Assembly (NCBI RefSeq): GCF_044385915.1 | Contig: NZ_JBISCC010000112.1 | Coordinates: forward strand, 22,632 to 86,631 | From: Thalassobellus citreus | GTDB taxonomy: Bacteria > Bacteroidota > Bacteroidia > Flavobacteriales > Flavobacteriaceae | Length of the DNA: 64,000 nt | Direction: 5' to 3' | Shown here: one piece after another, positions 9,629-18,734 of the stretch | How the letters are laid out: every line of letters begins with the position of its first letter | How positions within the stretch are numbered: position 1 is the stretch's first letter | Notes under the pieces: generated by a model | Database searches by the model: none | The model's input: only the letters and a program-made list of their open reading frames with translations | Told to the model about the DNA's origin: nothing | Position numbers and translations under genes: made by a program

Positions 9629-11350
9629 ATGGGTAAAGAAATAAATAGAATAAAATATGCCAATATGTTTGGACCAACAGTTGGGGATAAAATACGATTG
9701 GCTGACACAGAATTGTTTATCGAGATTGAAAAGGACTTTACGGTTTATGGAGAAGAAGCTAAATTTGGAGGAGGAAAAACCATAAGAGATGGTATGGCAC
9801 AATCAGCAAGAGCTAAAAGAGATGACGGGGTTCTTGACTTTGTAATTACCAATGCTATTATTATTGATCATTGGGGCATAGTAAAAGGAGATATTGGTAT
9901 TAAAGAAGGCAAAATTGTTGCAGTAGGAAGAGCCGGTAACCCTGATACGATGGATGGAATTACCGAAAATATGATTATTGGTGCTTCAACCGAAGTGCAT
10001 TCTGGAGTAGGTTTAATTGTTACGGCAGGAGGTGTAGATACACACATTCATTTTATCTGTCCACAACAAATAGAACATGCTTTATATAGTGGAATAACAA
10101 CTATGATAGGTGGCGGTACAGGTCCAGCTGACGGCACCAAAGCTACGACTGTGACACCAGGGAGCTGGAATATTCAAAAAATGTTGGAAAGTTCCGAAGC
10201 GTTTCCAATTAATCTGGGTTTTTTTGGAAAAGGAAATTGCTCAACATTAGAACCTTTGGAAGAACAAATTAAAGCAGGAGCTTTAGGATTAAAAATTCAT
10301 GAAGACTGGGGTGCTACCCCTGCAACAATAAATGCTTCTTTAGTTATAGCAGATAAATATGATATTCAAGTTGCCATTCATACAGATACGCTTAACGAAA
10401 GTGGTTTTTTAGAAGATACTATTAAAGCTATAAACGGAAGGGTAATACATACTTTTCATACAGAAGGAGCGGGTGGAGGTCATGCTCCCGATATTATTAA
10501 GGCGGCTATGTATCCAAATATTTTGCCATCCAGTACCAATCCAACCCGTCCTTTTACTAAAAACACTATTGATGAGCATTTAGATATGTTGATGGTTTGT
10601 CATCATTTAGATAAATCAGTTCCCGAGGATGTGTCTTTTGCGGATTCCAGAATCCGTCCAGAAACGATTGCTGCTGAAGATATCTTGCATGATATAGGTG
10701 TTTTTAGTATGATGAGTAGTGATTCTCAAGCTATGGGCAGGGTAAGTGAAGTTATTATTAGAACATGGCAAACCGCTCATAAGATGAAAATTCAAAGAGG
10801 TTTTTTATTAGAAGATAAAACCAAAAAAAATGATAACTTTAGAGTCAAAAGATATATTGCAAAATACACGATTAATCCAGCTATTACTCATGGGATTTCA
10901 AATCATATTGGTTCAATTGAATCTGGGAAATTAGCAGATTTAGTGTTGTGGAAACCATCTATGTTTGGTGTTAAACCTGAAATAATTATCAAAGGAGGAA
11001 TGATTATAGCCAGTAAAATGGGAGATCCAAGTGCCTCGATTCCCACGCCACAACCAGTAATTTATCGCCGTATGTTTGGAGCTTATGGAAAAGCTTTACA
11101 TAAAACCTGTATTACTTTTGTTTCAAAAATTTCCATTGAAAATAAAACTATTGAAAAATATGATTTAAATAAAATTATTCTACCAGTTGAAAATTGCAGA
11201 AATATAGGAAAGAAAGATTTAATACATAATGATAAAACGCCAATTATTGAAGTCAATCCAGAGAATTATCAAGTTAGAATAGATGGGGAGCATATTACCT
11301 GTGAGCCCTTGAATGTCGTTCCAATGGCGCAAAGGTATTTTTTGTTTTAA
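9629..11350 (+). CDS. ureC: Urease subunit alpha (catalytic)
   Basis: This 573-residue amidohydrolase has the metal ligands expected of urease. HIHFICP supplies the first two histidines. The lysine in LKIHEDWGATP is the one carbamylated to bridge the two nickel ions. Histidines in AIHTDTLNESG and in HTEGAGGGHAPD and the aspartate in SSDSQAMGR complete the site. The flap cysteine and histidine are in MVCHHL. All key residues are present, so the enzyme should be active once loaded with nickel by UreDEFG. The length is standard. It ends at MAQRYFLF, and the start of ureE follows within 2 bp. Confidence 0.97.
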   Translation: MGKEINRIKYANMFGPTVGDKIRLADTELFIEIEKDFTVYGEEAKFGGGKTIRDGMAQSARAKRDDGVLDFVITNAIIIDHWGIVKGDIGIKEGKIVAVGRAGNPDTMDGITENMIIGASTEVHSGVGLIVTAGGVDTHIHFICPQQIEHALYSGITTMIGGGTGPADGTKATTVTPGSWNIQKMLESSEAFPINLGFFGKGNCSTLEPLEEQIKAGALGLKIHEDWGATPATINASLVIADKYDIQVAIHTDTLNESGFLEDTIKAINGRVIHTFHTEGAGGGHAPDIIKAAMYPNILPSSTNPTRPFTKNTIDEHLDMLMVCHHLDKSVPEDVSFADSRIRPETIAAEDILHDIGVFSMMSSDSQAMGRVSEVIIRTWQTAHKMKIQRGFLLEDKTKKNDNFRVKRYIAKYTINPAITHGISNHIGSIESGKLADLVLWKPSMFGVKPEIIIKGGMIIASKMGDPSASIPTPQPVIYRRMFGAYGKALHKTCITFVSKISIENKTIEKYDLNKIILPVENCRNIGKKDLIHNDKTPIIEVNPENYQVRIDGEHITCEPLNVVPMAQRYFLF

Positions 11351-11351
11351 T

Positions 11352-11846
11352 ATGATTATTACAGCTAAAAATCAAGCTAAATCATCAAGTCTTAAACCTA
11401 CTGGAATAGAGGTGTTTATTGATTTTGAATGGTTTGAAACAAATAAACGTATTCAACATAAAATGGCAAGAAATGGCAAAAGTTTCCGATTAAAATTTTT
11501 GAACGAAAATCCTAATTTTCGGCAAGGTGATATCTTAATTCAGGTAGATAATACAAATTATGTCGTAAATATTATTCCTTGTGATTGTATAGTAATTATT
11601 CCCAAAAATAATTTTGAGACGGCTTCTATTTGTTATGAAATAGGAAATAAGCATTTACCTTTGTTTTATGAAAAAGAACGATTGTTTGTTCCTTTTGACA
11701 GACCACTATTTAGACAATTGATAGCCATGGGGTTTGAAGTATATGAAGATAAAAGACAATTATTGACACCTCTAAGGACATCGGTTTCGCCGCATGGATA
11801 TAGCAGTACTTTGTTTTCAAAAATTATGAATCTAACGCAAAAATAA
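11352..11846 (+). CDS. ureE: Urease accessory protein UreE, nickel chaperone
   Basis: I place the start at ATG 11352 (MIITAKNQAKSSS), immediately after the ureC stop, giving 164 residues. An upstream in-frame ATG at 11313 would overlap the end of ureC and looks spurious. The C-terminal half has the UreE features NKHLPLFYEKERLFVPFDRPL and ends with a short segment containing a histidine (SPHGYSS), but no long His-rich tail. UreE delivers nickel to the UreD-UreF-UreG-urease complex. The stop overlaps the ureF start by one base. Confidence 0.9.
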   Translation: MIITAKNQAKSSSLKPTGIEVFIDFEWFETNKRIQHKMARNGKSFRLKFLNENPNFRQGDILIQVDNTNYVVNIIPCDCIVIIPKNNFETASICYEIGNKHLPLFYEKERLFVPFDRPLFRQLIAMGFEVYEDKRQLLTPLRTSVSPHGYSSTLFSKIMNLTQK

Positions 11847-12532
11847 TGAAAAATTCCTTGTTGTACCTACTGCATCTTTCAGACCCTATGTTGCCTATTG
11901 GTGGATTTTCTCATTCTTATGGATTGGAAACTTATACTCAAAAAGAGATCGTTAAGTCGGTAGAAAGTGTTCGAGTTTTTTTATACGAAGTTCTGACCCA
12001 TAATGTTTTGCCAAATGAGGCTTTCTTTATTAGTTTGGTTTACGACGCTTGCAAAAACAAAGATTGGAACAACATTATAGAACTAGATAGTTTGTGCAAT
12101 GCATCCAAATTACCAAAAGAAATTAGAAGTGCTAGTCAGAAACTAGGAATTAGATTGATGAAGATTTTTAGTCCTTTAATACAAACCGAATTAACCCATC
12201 AATTAAAATTGGCGCTAAAAAATGAAAGCATTTATGGGCATTACTGTATTTTGTATGCAATATTTGCACACGAATTAAAAATAGAAAAACAGGAATCTTT
12301 GAAGGGTTTTTTTTACAACACTACCGTTGGTTACATAACTAATGCTGTAAAGCTAATTCCTTTGAGTCAGGATTTTGGACAAATATTGTTGTTTGAATTA
12401 TTGCCAGTTTTAGAAAAACTAACAAGTAAGGCTTTACAGCCCAATCTAGATTTATTAGGAATGAACACAACTGGGTTTGATATACGTGCTATGGAACATG
12501 AAAATTTATATTCAAGATTGTATATGTCTTGA
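11846..12532 (+). CDS. ureF: Urease accessory protein UreF
   Basis: The 228-residue protein has the UreF opening LLHLSDPMLPIGGFSHSYGLET, which is highly characteristic. It also has the C-terminal LDLLGMNTTGFDIRAMEHENLYSRLYMS. UreF is a largely helical protein that bridges UreD and UreG and promotes correct GTP-dependent carbamylation and nickel insertion. Start and stop overlap ureE and the ureG region, showing tight operon packing. Confidence 0.94.
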   Translation: MKNSLLYLLHLSDPMLPIGGFSHSYGLETYTQKEIVKSVESVRVFLYEVLTHNVLPNEAFFISLVYDACKNKDWNNIIELDSLCNASKLPKEIRSASQKLGIRLMKIFSPLIQTELTHQLKLALKNESIYGHYCILYAIFAHELKIEKQESLKGFFYNTTVGYITNAVKLIPLSQDFGQILLFELLPVLEKLTSKALQPNLDLLGMNTTGFDIRAMEHENLYSRLYMS

Positions 12533-12543
12533 AAACAAAAAAA

Positions 12544-13179
12544 ATGCAAAGAAATTATATAAAAATAGGAATTGCTGGACCTGTAGGTTCAGGAAAAACA
12601 GCCTTAATTGAGCGTTTAACACGAGAGTTAGCATCGACATATTTTATTGGAGTAATTACCAATGATATTTACACACAAGAAGATGCCGAATTTTTAACAA
12701 AAAACAGTTTATTACCTGCCAATCGAATCATTGGAGTAGAAACAGGAGGTTGCCCGCATACAGCCATTCGTGAAGATGCTAGTATGAATTTAGAAGCGAT
12801 TGACGATTTGATGGAACGATTTACGAAAATTGAATTGATTTTTATTGAAAGCGGTGGTGATAATTTGTCGGCTACTTTTAGTCCAGATTTAGCTGACTTA
12901 ACCATTTTTGTAATTGATGTTGCCGAAGGAGATAAAATCCCAAGAAAAGGTGGGCCAGGAATTGTGCGTAGCGATTTGTTGATAATTAATAAAATAGATT
13001 TAGCGCCTTATGTTAATGCCGACTTGTGTATAATGGAGCATGATGCTCGTAAAATGAGATGTGGTAAACCTTTTATCTTTACAGATTTAATAAAAAAAGA
13101 AGGTTTGGATGATGTTATAGGCTGGATTAAAAAATATGGGTTTTTGGAAGACATAGACGAACCTAATTTGGTGAGATGA
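12544..13179 (+). CDS. ureG: Urease accessory GTPase UreG
   Basis: The protein begins MQRNYIKIGIAGPVGSGKTALIERL at ATG 12544. An upstream TTG at 12529 would overlap ureF but adds only MKTKK. The P-loop GPVGSGKT, the EDAEFL and VETGGCPHTAIREDAS segments, and FIESGGDNLSATFSPDLAD are diagnostic of this SIMIBI GTPase. The CPH metal-binding motif is intact. UreG couples GTP hydrolysis to nickel insertion into UreC. The stop overlaps the ureD start. Confidence 0.95.
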   Translation: MQRNYIKIGIAGPVGSGKTALIERLTRELASTYFIGVITNDIYTQEDAEFLTKNSLLPANRIIGVETGGCPHTAIREDASMNLEAIDDLMERFTKIELIFIESGGDNLSATFSPDLADLTIFVIDVAEGDKIPRKGGPGIVRSDLLIINKIDLAPYVNADLCIMEHDARKMRCGKPFIFTDLIKKEGLDDVIGWIKKYGFLEDIDEPNLVR

Positions 13180-13955
13180 TTTCAAGAGTAAGTATAGAGT
13201 CCGAGGTAAAAAATGGGATAACACAATTGAAATCAGCTTTCTTTAATACTCCTTTTAAAGTGTTAGATATTCGGGAGGATAAGCAGAAAACAATGTTAGA
13301 GCTCATTTTGATGTGTTCTTCTCCAGGGGTTTTGGATGGAGATGAACTGTATTTTGACTATACCTTAAATAAAGGTAGTCATTTAGAGCTTACCACACAA
13401 TCTTTCCAGCGTTTATTTAGCATGGAAAAAAGCGCTTTTCAAGAAACAAAAGTAACATTAAATGAGAATGCTTTTTTATGTTACTTACCGCATCCTTGTG
13501 TGCCTCACAAAGGGGCTTGTTTTAAGAATATTACCACCATTTTTTTAGATAAAAAAGCATCCATTCTTTGGGGGGAAATTTTCACTAGTGGTAGAAAACT
13601 AAAAGGGGAAGTTTTTGAATTCAAGCAATTTCAATCTGTCACAAAGATTTACAAAGAAAATAACTTAGTTTTTTTTGAAAATTTATATTTAAAACCTTCT
13701 GAATCTAACCCTATGAATCTAGGTCAGTATGAAGGTTTCACACATCAGTTGTGCTTGGTCTTTTTACACGATTCCTGTGATGTAAAACTATTAAAAATGC
13801 AATTGAATACTTTTTTAAACGAAAAAAATGTCATGTTTGGAATTTCAGAAGCACCAACAAATGGTTTAGTAGTGAAAATTTTGTATAACAAAGCCGAAAA
13901 ATTATTTTTATGGATGAAAGAAATGGCTGAAATTATAAAAAAAAATGAATTTTAA
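13176..13955 (+). CDS. ureD: Urease accessory protein UreD (UreH)
   Basis: The 259-residue protein shows the UreD segments SSPGVLDGDELYFDYTLNKGSHLELTTQSFQRLF, read in pieces. It also shows the conserved YLPHPCVPHKGACF and FTSGRKLKGEVFEF blocks. UreD is the scaffold that binds apo-urease and forms the nickel tunnel with UreF. In this operon it follows ureG, as in many Bacteroidota. It overlaps the downstream permease gene by 11 bp, linking nickel supply and urease maturation. Confidence 0.9.
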   Translation: MISRVSIESEVKNGITQLKSAFFNTPFKVLDIREDKQKTMLELILMCSSPGVLDGDELYFDYTLNKGSHLELTTQSFQRLFSMEKSAFQETKVTLNENAFLCYLPHPCVPHKGACFKNITTIFLDKKASILWGEIFTSGRKLKGEVFEFKQFQSVTKIYKENNLVFFENLYLKPSESNPMNLGQYEGFTHQLCLVFLHDSCDVKLLKMQLNTFLNEKNVMFGISEAPTNGLVVKILYNKAEKLFLWMKEMAEIIKKNEF

Positions 13956-14640
13956 TTTACTTTGCCTAACAGTAATTTTCATTAGTGCCTTGCATACCTT
14001 TAGTGGCCCCGATCATTATTTTCCATTTATTGTTTTGTCTCGTTCTAAAAAATGGAGCTTAAAAAAAACAATTTTATGGACTTCGTTGTGTGGAATTGCA
14101 CATGTATTCAGTTCGGTGATTTTAGGGCTGTTGGGCATTTTATTAGGATGGACTTTATCTAAGACTATGAATCTTGAATCCGTTCGAGGTGGGTTTGCTT
14201 CTTGGATATTGTTTCTTTTTGGATTAGGCTATGTATTGTATGCTCTTTATAATTTGAATAAAAACAAAATTCATAAACACTTTCATACTACAGAGGAAGG
14301 TGAAATCTATGTTTTTGAACACCAACATGGGCAAATAGTAAGCTCTAATCGACGATTTAAAGTAACACCGTGGGTGATGTTTTTCATTTTTGCATCTGGA
14401 CCAAGTGAACCCATGATTCCACTTATTGTATATCCAGCAATTGATTATTCATCATTTGAGGTTGGAGTTTTAATTATAATTTATACTTTGGCAACCGTTT
14501 TAACCATGTTGACTATGGTTTTGATCGGTTTTTATGGTATAAATTTAATTAAATATAAGGGATTTGAAAAATATATAGAGCTTATAAGTGGTGCTATAAT
14601 ATTAGTTTCTGGATTTGGGATGATTTGGCTAGGTTGGTAG
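13945..14640 (+). CDS. NicO/UreH-like nickel permease
   Basis: The 231-residue membrane protein has about six hydrophobic helices. Its first helix ends in HTFSGPDHYFPF, a spaced H...DH motif similar to the metal-selectivity motif of NiCoT and UreH permeases (usually H-x4-DH; here five residues intervene). A hydrophilic loop contains several histidines (HKHFHTTEEGEIYVFEHQHG). A second conserved-looking helix has FASGPSEPMIPL. It overlaps ureD and is the last gene of the urease operon, so nickel import for urease is the likely job. Related TauE/HupE-like membrane proteins are the alternatives. Confidence 0.75.
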   Translation: MNFNLLCLTVIFISALHTFSGPDHYFPFIVLSRSKKWSLKKTILWTSLCGIAHVFSSVILGLLGILLGWTLSKTMNLESVRGGFASWILFLFGLGYVLYALYNLNKNKIHKHFHTTEEGEIYVFEHQHGQIVSSNRRFKVTPWVMFFIFASGPSEPMIPLIVYPAIDYSSFEVGVLIIIYTLATVLTMLTMVLIGFYGINLIKYKGFEKYIELISGAIILVSGFGMIWLGW

Positions 14641-14761
14641 TGCTTTTAAATGATGAAGGTAAATCTTTAACTTTGTCATAGCATATCCAAGTTAATGTTG
14701 ATGATAGAATGCCACTAAAATAAAAGTCTTTTTTAGATAAAATTTATGATGTTTTATAAAC

Positions 14762-15120
14762 CTAAATTTTACTTGTCGCTCTTGGAGAGGACAGAATGGA
14801 AAGACACTGTGTGTCTTTTAAATGATGTGCCAGTTGAAGCTTTGGATTAACCACCTTTTTTAATATATCATGTTCTTCTGAAATATCTTTTAGCTGTTTC
14901 TTTAATAGAACTATTTCTTTTTGTTCATCTGTCAATTTTGCTTTACCTCGACCTGGAAAACTGTTCTTACCATAATTTTTGATTCTTTTCGCCAACGGTG
15001 TAATACCGAATAAGGAATATCTAATTCCTCACACACTTGCTTTGTATTGCCTCGAGAATAACTTAATTCTACTGCCTTTTGCTTAAATGATGGACTGTAA
15101 TTTCTGTTTCTTTTTTTCAT
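14762..15120 (-). pseudogene. IS3-family OrfA remnant with frameshift
   Basis: Two overlapping frames give pieces of one IS3 OrfA. MKKRNRNYSPSFKQKAVELSYSRGNTKQ with a helix-turn-helix (VCEELDIPYSVLHRWRKE) lies at 14932-15120. KLTDEQKEIVLLKKQLKDISEEHDILKKVV, the leucine-zipper part, lies at 14762-14995. They are joined by a frameshift near 14990. No OrfB follows, so the element is truncated. It abuts a broken integrase gene on its right side. Confidence 0.75.
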
Positions 15121-15190
15121 GATTCAAAGTTAATTCTTGTAACTCTAAATCTCGCAACTTTATGTCAAGTCTAATATAGTAAGTCCATTC
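15121..15190 (-). repeat. IS-end-like repeat, copy A
   Basis: Read on the minus strand this 70-bp segment closely matches the plus strand at 25901-25970, with about four of five bases identical. It lies directly upstream of the IS3 OrfA remnant, so it probably is the left end region of that IS. The copy at 25901 has no transposase next to it. Confidence 0.6.
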
Positions 15191-15544
15191 TTCATCTTTA
15201 CCTAAATAACGGTCACGTAATTTAATGGCTGTTACCATTTCACCCCGATCAATAAATAGCTGATGCAATGAAAATAGTTTACTCTTTATAGAAGCAATAT
15301 ACCTATTAAGTTCCTGAATTTCTTTAGAACTCCCTTTGGCTAAGCCAGTATCGCTATTCCAACGACTTGGCTCAATTTTGCGATGGATACTGAATTCAGC
15401 TCTTCGGCCATCCACCGTAATTCTTAGGTAAATATTTGTTTTTCCTAAGAAATCCAATTTGGTTTTTTTAATGTATGATAGAATTGAGATTGAAAGTGAC
15501 ACCGATCTGTTGTTAATTTTGATTGAATTTACAAAAAAAATCAC
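15145..15544 (-). pseudogene. Tyrosine recombinase (integrase), N-terminal fragment only
   Basis: The frame from 15544 encodes an Arm-DNA-binding domain typical of Bacteroidota integrases: KKTKLDFLGKTNIYLRITVDGRRAEFSIHRKIEPSRW, read in pieces, then helical text around AIKLRDRYLGKDEE. The core-binding and catalytic domains with the R-H-R-Y residues are missing. After about residue 130 the frame reads into sequence shared with an IS end (see 15121-15190) and stops at 15083. The integrase was probably cut by an IS3-type insertion followed by deletion. It would have belonged to the mobilizable element that extends to about 21100. Confidence 0.7.
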
Positions 15545-15616
15545 AAATAGGCTAATTAAAAAATAATTTTAATCATTTGTAATTCAAGGTATTACGTGTC
15601 AAAAAAAAAAAAAAAA

Positions 15617-15663
15617 TAATTCGGTGTCAGTGGATGTAGGAATTTTTTACTAACACCGAATTA
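15617..15663. repeat. 11-bp inverted repeat beside the integrase fragment
   Basis: The arms TAATTCGGTGT and ACACCGAATTA are perfect complements separated by 25 bp. The repeat follows a run of A residues and sits upstream of the integrase fragment. It could be an att-site or integrase arm site, or a weak terminator. Confidence 0.45.
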
Positions 15664-15709
15664 ACCCCTTTTTATATGATTTTAAATGGTATGTTTTGAT
15701 ATCAAAAAA

Positions 15710-15751
15710 ACAAAAAAAAACTGTAAATCATATATTTACAGTTTTTTTTTG
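15710..15751. terminator. Bidirectional rho-independent terminator
   Basis: An A tract, the stem ACTGTAAAT/ATTTACAGT with a short loop, and a T tract form a terminator usable on both strands. It lies just downstream of the small gene at 15766-16032 (minus strand). Confidence 0.7.
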
Positions 15752-15765
15752 AATTAGAATAATGC

Positions 15766-16032
15766 TTAAAAAGACTCAAGGCATAAGTTGCTATATAAAG
15801 TATGATATGTCTCTTCATCTATAGTGATATAAGTTTCCCATGCGTCTAATTCTTCTAGAATGTCATCCCACTGATAAAATCTAAAGACTATAAAATCATA
15901 GCTAGTAGAATGCATCAAGGTTTCTTTAGATGTTTTAAAAAATGCCATAGCAGATTTATTCGCAGATAGTATTGTCTCATATGATTTATAACTCAAATAA
16001 TTAAATTTAGAAAGATTTGAGCTGCGCTTCAA
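15766..16032 (-). CDS. Small hypothetical protein
   Basis: The 88-residue product (MKRSSNLSKFNYLSYKSYETIL) is acidic toward the end, with WDDILEELDAWETYITIDEETYHTL. It is read in the same direction as the mobilization genes, lies 90 bp downstream of mobC, and is followed by a strong terminator, so it may be the last gene of that operon. I recognise no family. A cargo or regulatory role in the mobile element is only a guess. Confidence 0.45.
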   Translation of the reverse strand: MKRSSNLSKFNYLSYKSYETILSANKSAMAFFKTSKETLMHSTSYDFIVFRFYQWDDILEELDAWETYITIDEETYHTLYSNLCLESF

Positions 16033-16121
16033 ACAAAATAAGTCCTTTTAATCAGGTTCATCCCATTTAATCCTTTATAGTCAACTTCCCATCCTTTAGA
16101 GATACATTTTCAGCAAACATA

Positions 16122-17702
16122 CTATTTAAACATAGATTTCACCTCGCTATAGATCCTATTGAAGTTTAATTGTAAATCCTTTTCGGTATACGCTCTCGGC
16201 GGCTTTGGAAGTTCCTTAATAATATGTGGCTGTTTAAAACGCACCTTTTTATCCTTGCCATCCGCAAACACGATAAACTCCCCTTGCTTCAATCTAAAAA
16301 AGATTTCTGCTCGTCTTTTAGGCACTTCTCTTTCGCCTTTAGTAATTCGGGCTTCCCAGGTTAGCCCGGTTCCTTTACTTATACTTTTGGTTGGATTCTT
16401 CACGATCTCGAAGAAACGCTCATAGTATTTAGCGGTATCCGGATCATTAACTTTCCCAAAGAACTGATAGGACAGATTACTAAGTATGGCTCTACTAGCT
16501 TTTTCACCATATAACATATCGTTCTGTATTTTATCTTGCATGACATACACTGTTGCGATATCATAGCTTCTTAGGGTCGCTGGGATGCGGTGCATATGTA
16601 AAAGTCTGATGGTTGGCGCTTCCTCTAATAATATAAAAGAAGGCAACCGCTTTCGTTCACTTATTTGTTTGGTTATGGTATGTAAAATGGTGGCTATGAC
16701 TGGTGAGAGAGAAGCATCTTTTTTAGGGTTATTGACTACACAAATAACAGCAGGGTTTTCTGGGTTATTGATATCTAGTGGAATATCATCGGAGGACAAG
16801 GCCATGAATATTTTTTTAGTACTGATTTTTTTAAAGGCATTCGCTAAGGTACTTTTCACGCCAGCGGTTTGCCGTTCGGATCCTACCCCACTGATAAAAG
16901 CATCCGCCATGGCTCTGGCGGTCAAATCTGCCTTTAAGAATTTCAAGAGGCCTTTGGTTCCCAATTGCTGATAAAGGGCTATTAAGTGTGGGATGGTACA
17001 GTAGTCCTTATAATCTGTTCTTAAACGCCAAATCAGCCCACTGATAAGTCCTTCTACCGCATCTTTAAAAAAACGTGACGTACTGTTGTTATCGGATTCT
17101 TTGGTCTCCATTAGATTTTCCAGAAGCACTCTAGACACTTCATAAACACTCTCTTCATCAGGCAAATATTTTGGAGCAATGGGGTTGACTCTATAATGAA
17201 TAGGATCAAAAGAAACGATATAGAATTTGTTCCCACTGTTTAGGTATAAGGGATATGCCATTTCAGTGATTTCAAAATGCTTATAGTCATGGATAACACC
17301 GCAGAACTTATGGTCTTTAAAGTGCTTCATTAGGCTGTAGATGATACTTTCCGTTTTGCCACTACCTGCTGCTGCAATGATTGAGATGCCGCGTCTAATA
17401 TTTTCCAGAACGAGATTAGCTCCACGGGTTTTCATCACCACTTTGTATTCTTTTCGGATGATCTGATTTTCAGTGCTCCCGCCATAAACATAGCACACCA
17501 GGTTTATAAATTGCCAGGGTACAACCATAAGGAGAATGGCTTTTAATAAGGCGTGAAAGTCCATCATCACCCCGATAATTACAGAAGCTAGAATCAGACA
17601 CATGAATATCATAAAAATCCCATGACGCACATATTTGTTGACCATATAAGAGATGAGTCCTCCTAAGATCAATGCTGGAATTAACACGTGTAAGCTTACC
17701 AT
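16122..17702 (-). CDS. mobC: MobC, type IV coupling protein (VirD4/TraG-like ATPase)
   Basis: The 526-residue protein starts with two or three membrane helices. A Walker A motif AAAGSGKTES lies near residue 115 and a Walker B-like FILLEEAPTIRL near residue 350, as in VirD4/TraG coupling proteins. Late segments (VMQDKIQNDMLYGEKASRAILSNLSYQ and FFGKVNDPDTAKYYE) are typical of Bacteroides-type conjugative coupling factors. It would link the relaxosome to a conjugation pore provided in trans. It lies 10 bp downstream of mobB on the same strand. Confidence 0.85.
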   Translation of the reverse strand: MVSLHVLIPALILGGLISYMVNKYVRHGIFMIFMCLILASVIIGVMMDFHALLKAILLMVVPWQFINLVCYVYGGSTENQIIRKEYKVVMKTRGANLVLENIRRGISIIAAAGSGKTESIIYSLMKHFKDHKFCGVIHDYKHFEITEMAYPLYLNSGNKFYIVSFDPIHYRVNPIAPKYLPDEESVYEVSRVLLENLMETKESDNNSTSRFFKDAVEGLISGLIWRLRTDYKDYCTIPHLIALYQQLGTKGLLKFLKADLTARAMADAFISGVGSERQTAGVKSTLANAFKKISTKKIFMALSSDDIPLDINNPENPAVICVVNNPKKDASLSPVIATILHTITKQISERKRLPSFILLEEAPTIRLLHMHRIPATLRSYDIATVYVMQDKIQNDMLYGEKASRAILSNLSYQFFGKVNDPDTAKYYERFFEIVKNPTKSISKGTGLTWEARITKGEREVPKRRAEIFFRLKQGEFIVFADGKDKKVRFKQPHIIKELPKPPRAYTEKDLQLNFNRIYSEVKSMFK

Positions 17703-17712
17703 AATATTTAGT

Positions 17713-18732
17713 TTAAACGCCTATAGAGCCCGAGTTCATAGCGGTTTCCACACCTCTTTTGAGTTTCATAAGGGCTTTATAAGCTAGTTGTACTTTATTA
17801 GTTGGAATGGTTGGCAGATTAACGCCTGCTTTGAATAACATTTTAAATGCGACTTGTTTTTCTGTCGTCGGCAGTCCAGCTAGCATCGCTAGAAAGCGCT
17901 TGGGATCTTTATCCAATATATTTCTGGCTTTATAACTTTCGACAAAGTTTCGCTTATAATGAAAGGTCTTATCGAAAGTCTTTTCAGCTGCCTTATAAAA
18001 TTGGTCCCGATTAAACCCTTGCTTTATTGTTTTTCCATTTAAAATAGTCTCAGCCGCTTTATGCTGCGATAAGGGCGATAACTTGAACGTGTTAGTTACA
18101 TCTTTATGACTGACGATGATATGGACATGGTTTTGCATGCCTTCTTTTTTCATACCCCGTACAATACGTTTCCCATCAATCTTATGAGGCGCATCGGTTT
18201 CCAAACGGTCGATCTCTTTTTTAATGCGCTTTATGTCGCCTGTTGATTCCCCGTTTTCAATAGCTCGTATGTCCTTTTTAAGTTTTAATATTTTGGTAGC
18301 ATAGGGTTGGTTCTCTCGTATTTCCCTATCGGTACCCTTAAACGTTCTTTGCTTTTCAATTTTAGCATAGTATTTTATAACATCCACCTCAACCTGCTCA
18401 TTTCTATGGAAAGACCTCGCATAATCCTTCATCATTTCCCTGACGTATAGACGTAGTTTCTCAGGATCATTATTGATGGCTTTCAATTCCTTTTGAGATG
18501 GACTGACCACCATGGAATAAAACTTGGGGGCTTTCTTATTAAGTTTGGACGTGTTAGAATCTATTTCGGTAATTACTTCATCTGCACTGATGTGATCATG
18601 GTACTGGTCAAAAAAAGAGTCCTGAAGTTCCGGATTGTTCTCCTGGTTTTCTTTTTCCAGATAGTTTACAAAATCCCGTACACTGCCGCTAAAATTTTCG
18701 CCTTGTTGTTGTTTACTAATGGCTATATACAT
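17713..18732 (-). CDS. mobB: MobB relaxase (Bacteroides type)
   Basis: The 339-residue protein begins MYIAISKQQQGENFSGSVRDFVNYLEKEN, the standard opening of Bacteroidota MobB relaxases. A QNHVHIIVSHKD segment provides the HxH metal-binding motif of HUH nucleases. PKFYSMVVSPSQKEL and the lysine-rich middle are also typical. It should nick oriT and stay bound to the 5' end during transfer. It is 3 bp from mobA, forming a MobA-MobB-MobC cassette. The catalytic tyrosine cannot be assigned by eye. Confidence 0.8.
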   Translation of the reverse strand: MYIAISKQQQGENFSGSVRDFVNYLEKENQENNPELQDSFFDQYHDHISADEVITEIDSNTSKLNKKAPKFYSMVVSPSQKELKAINNDPEKLRLYVREMMKDYARSFHRNEQVEVDVIKYYAKIEKQRTFKGTDREIRENQPYATKILKLKKDIRAIENGESTGDIKRIKKEIDRLETDAPHKIDGKRIVRGMKKEGMQNHVHIIVSHKDVTNTFKLSPLSQHKAAETILNGKTIKQGFNRDQFYKAAEKTFDKTFHYKRNFVESYKARNILDKDPKRFLAMLAGLPTTEKQVAFKMLFKAGVNLPTIPTNKVQLAYKALMKLKRGVETAMNSGSIGV

Positions 18733-18734
18733 CC

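Noticed and set aside
16159..16971. Two plus-strand frames of about 88 and 128 residues
   Set aside because: Both are antisense to the MobC gene, which has clear ATPase motifs.
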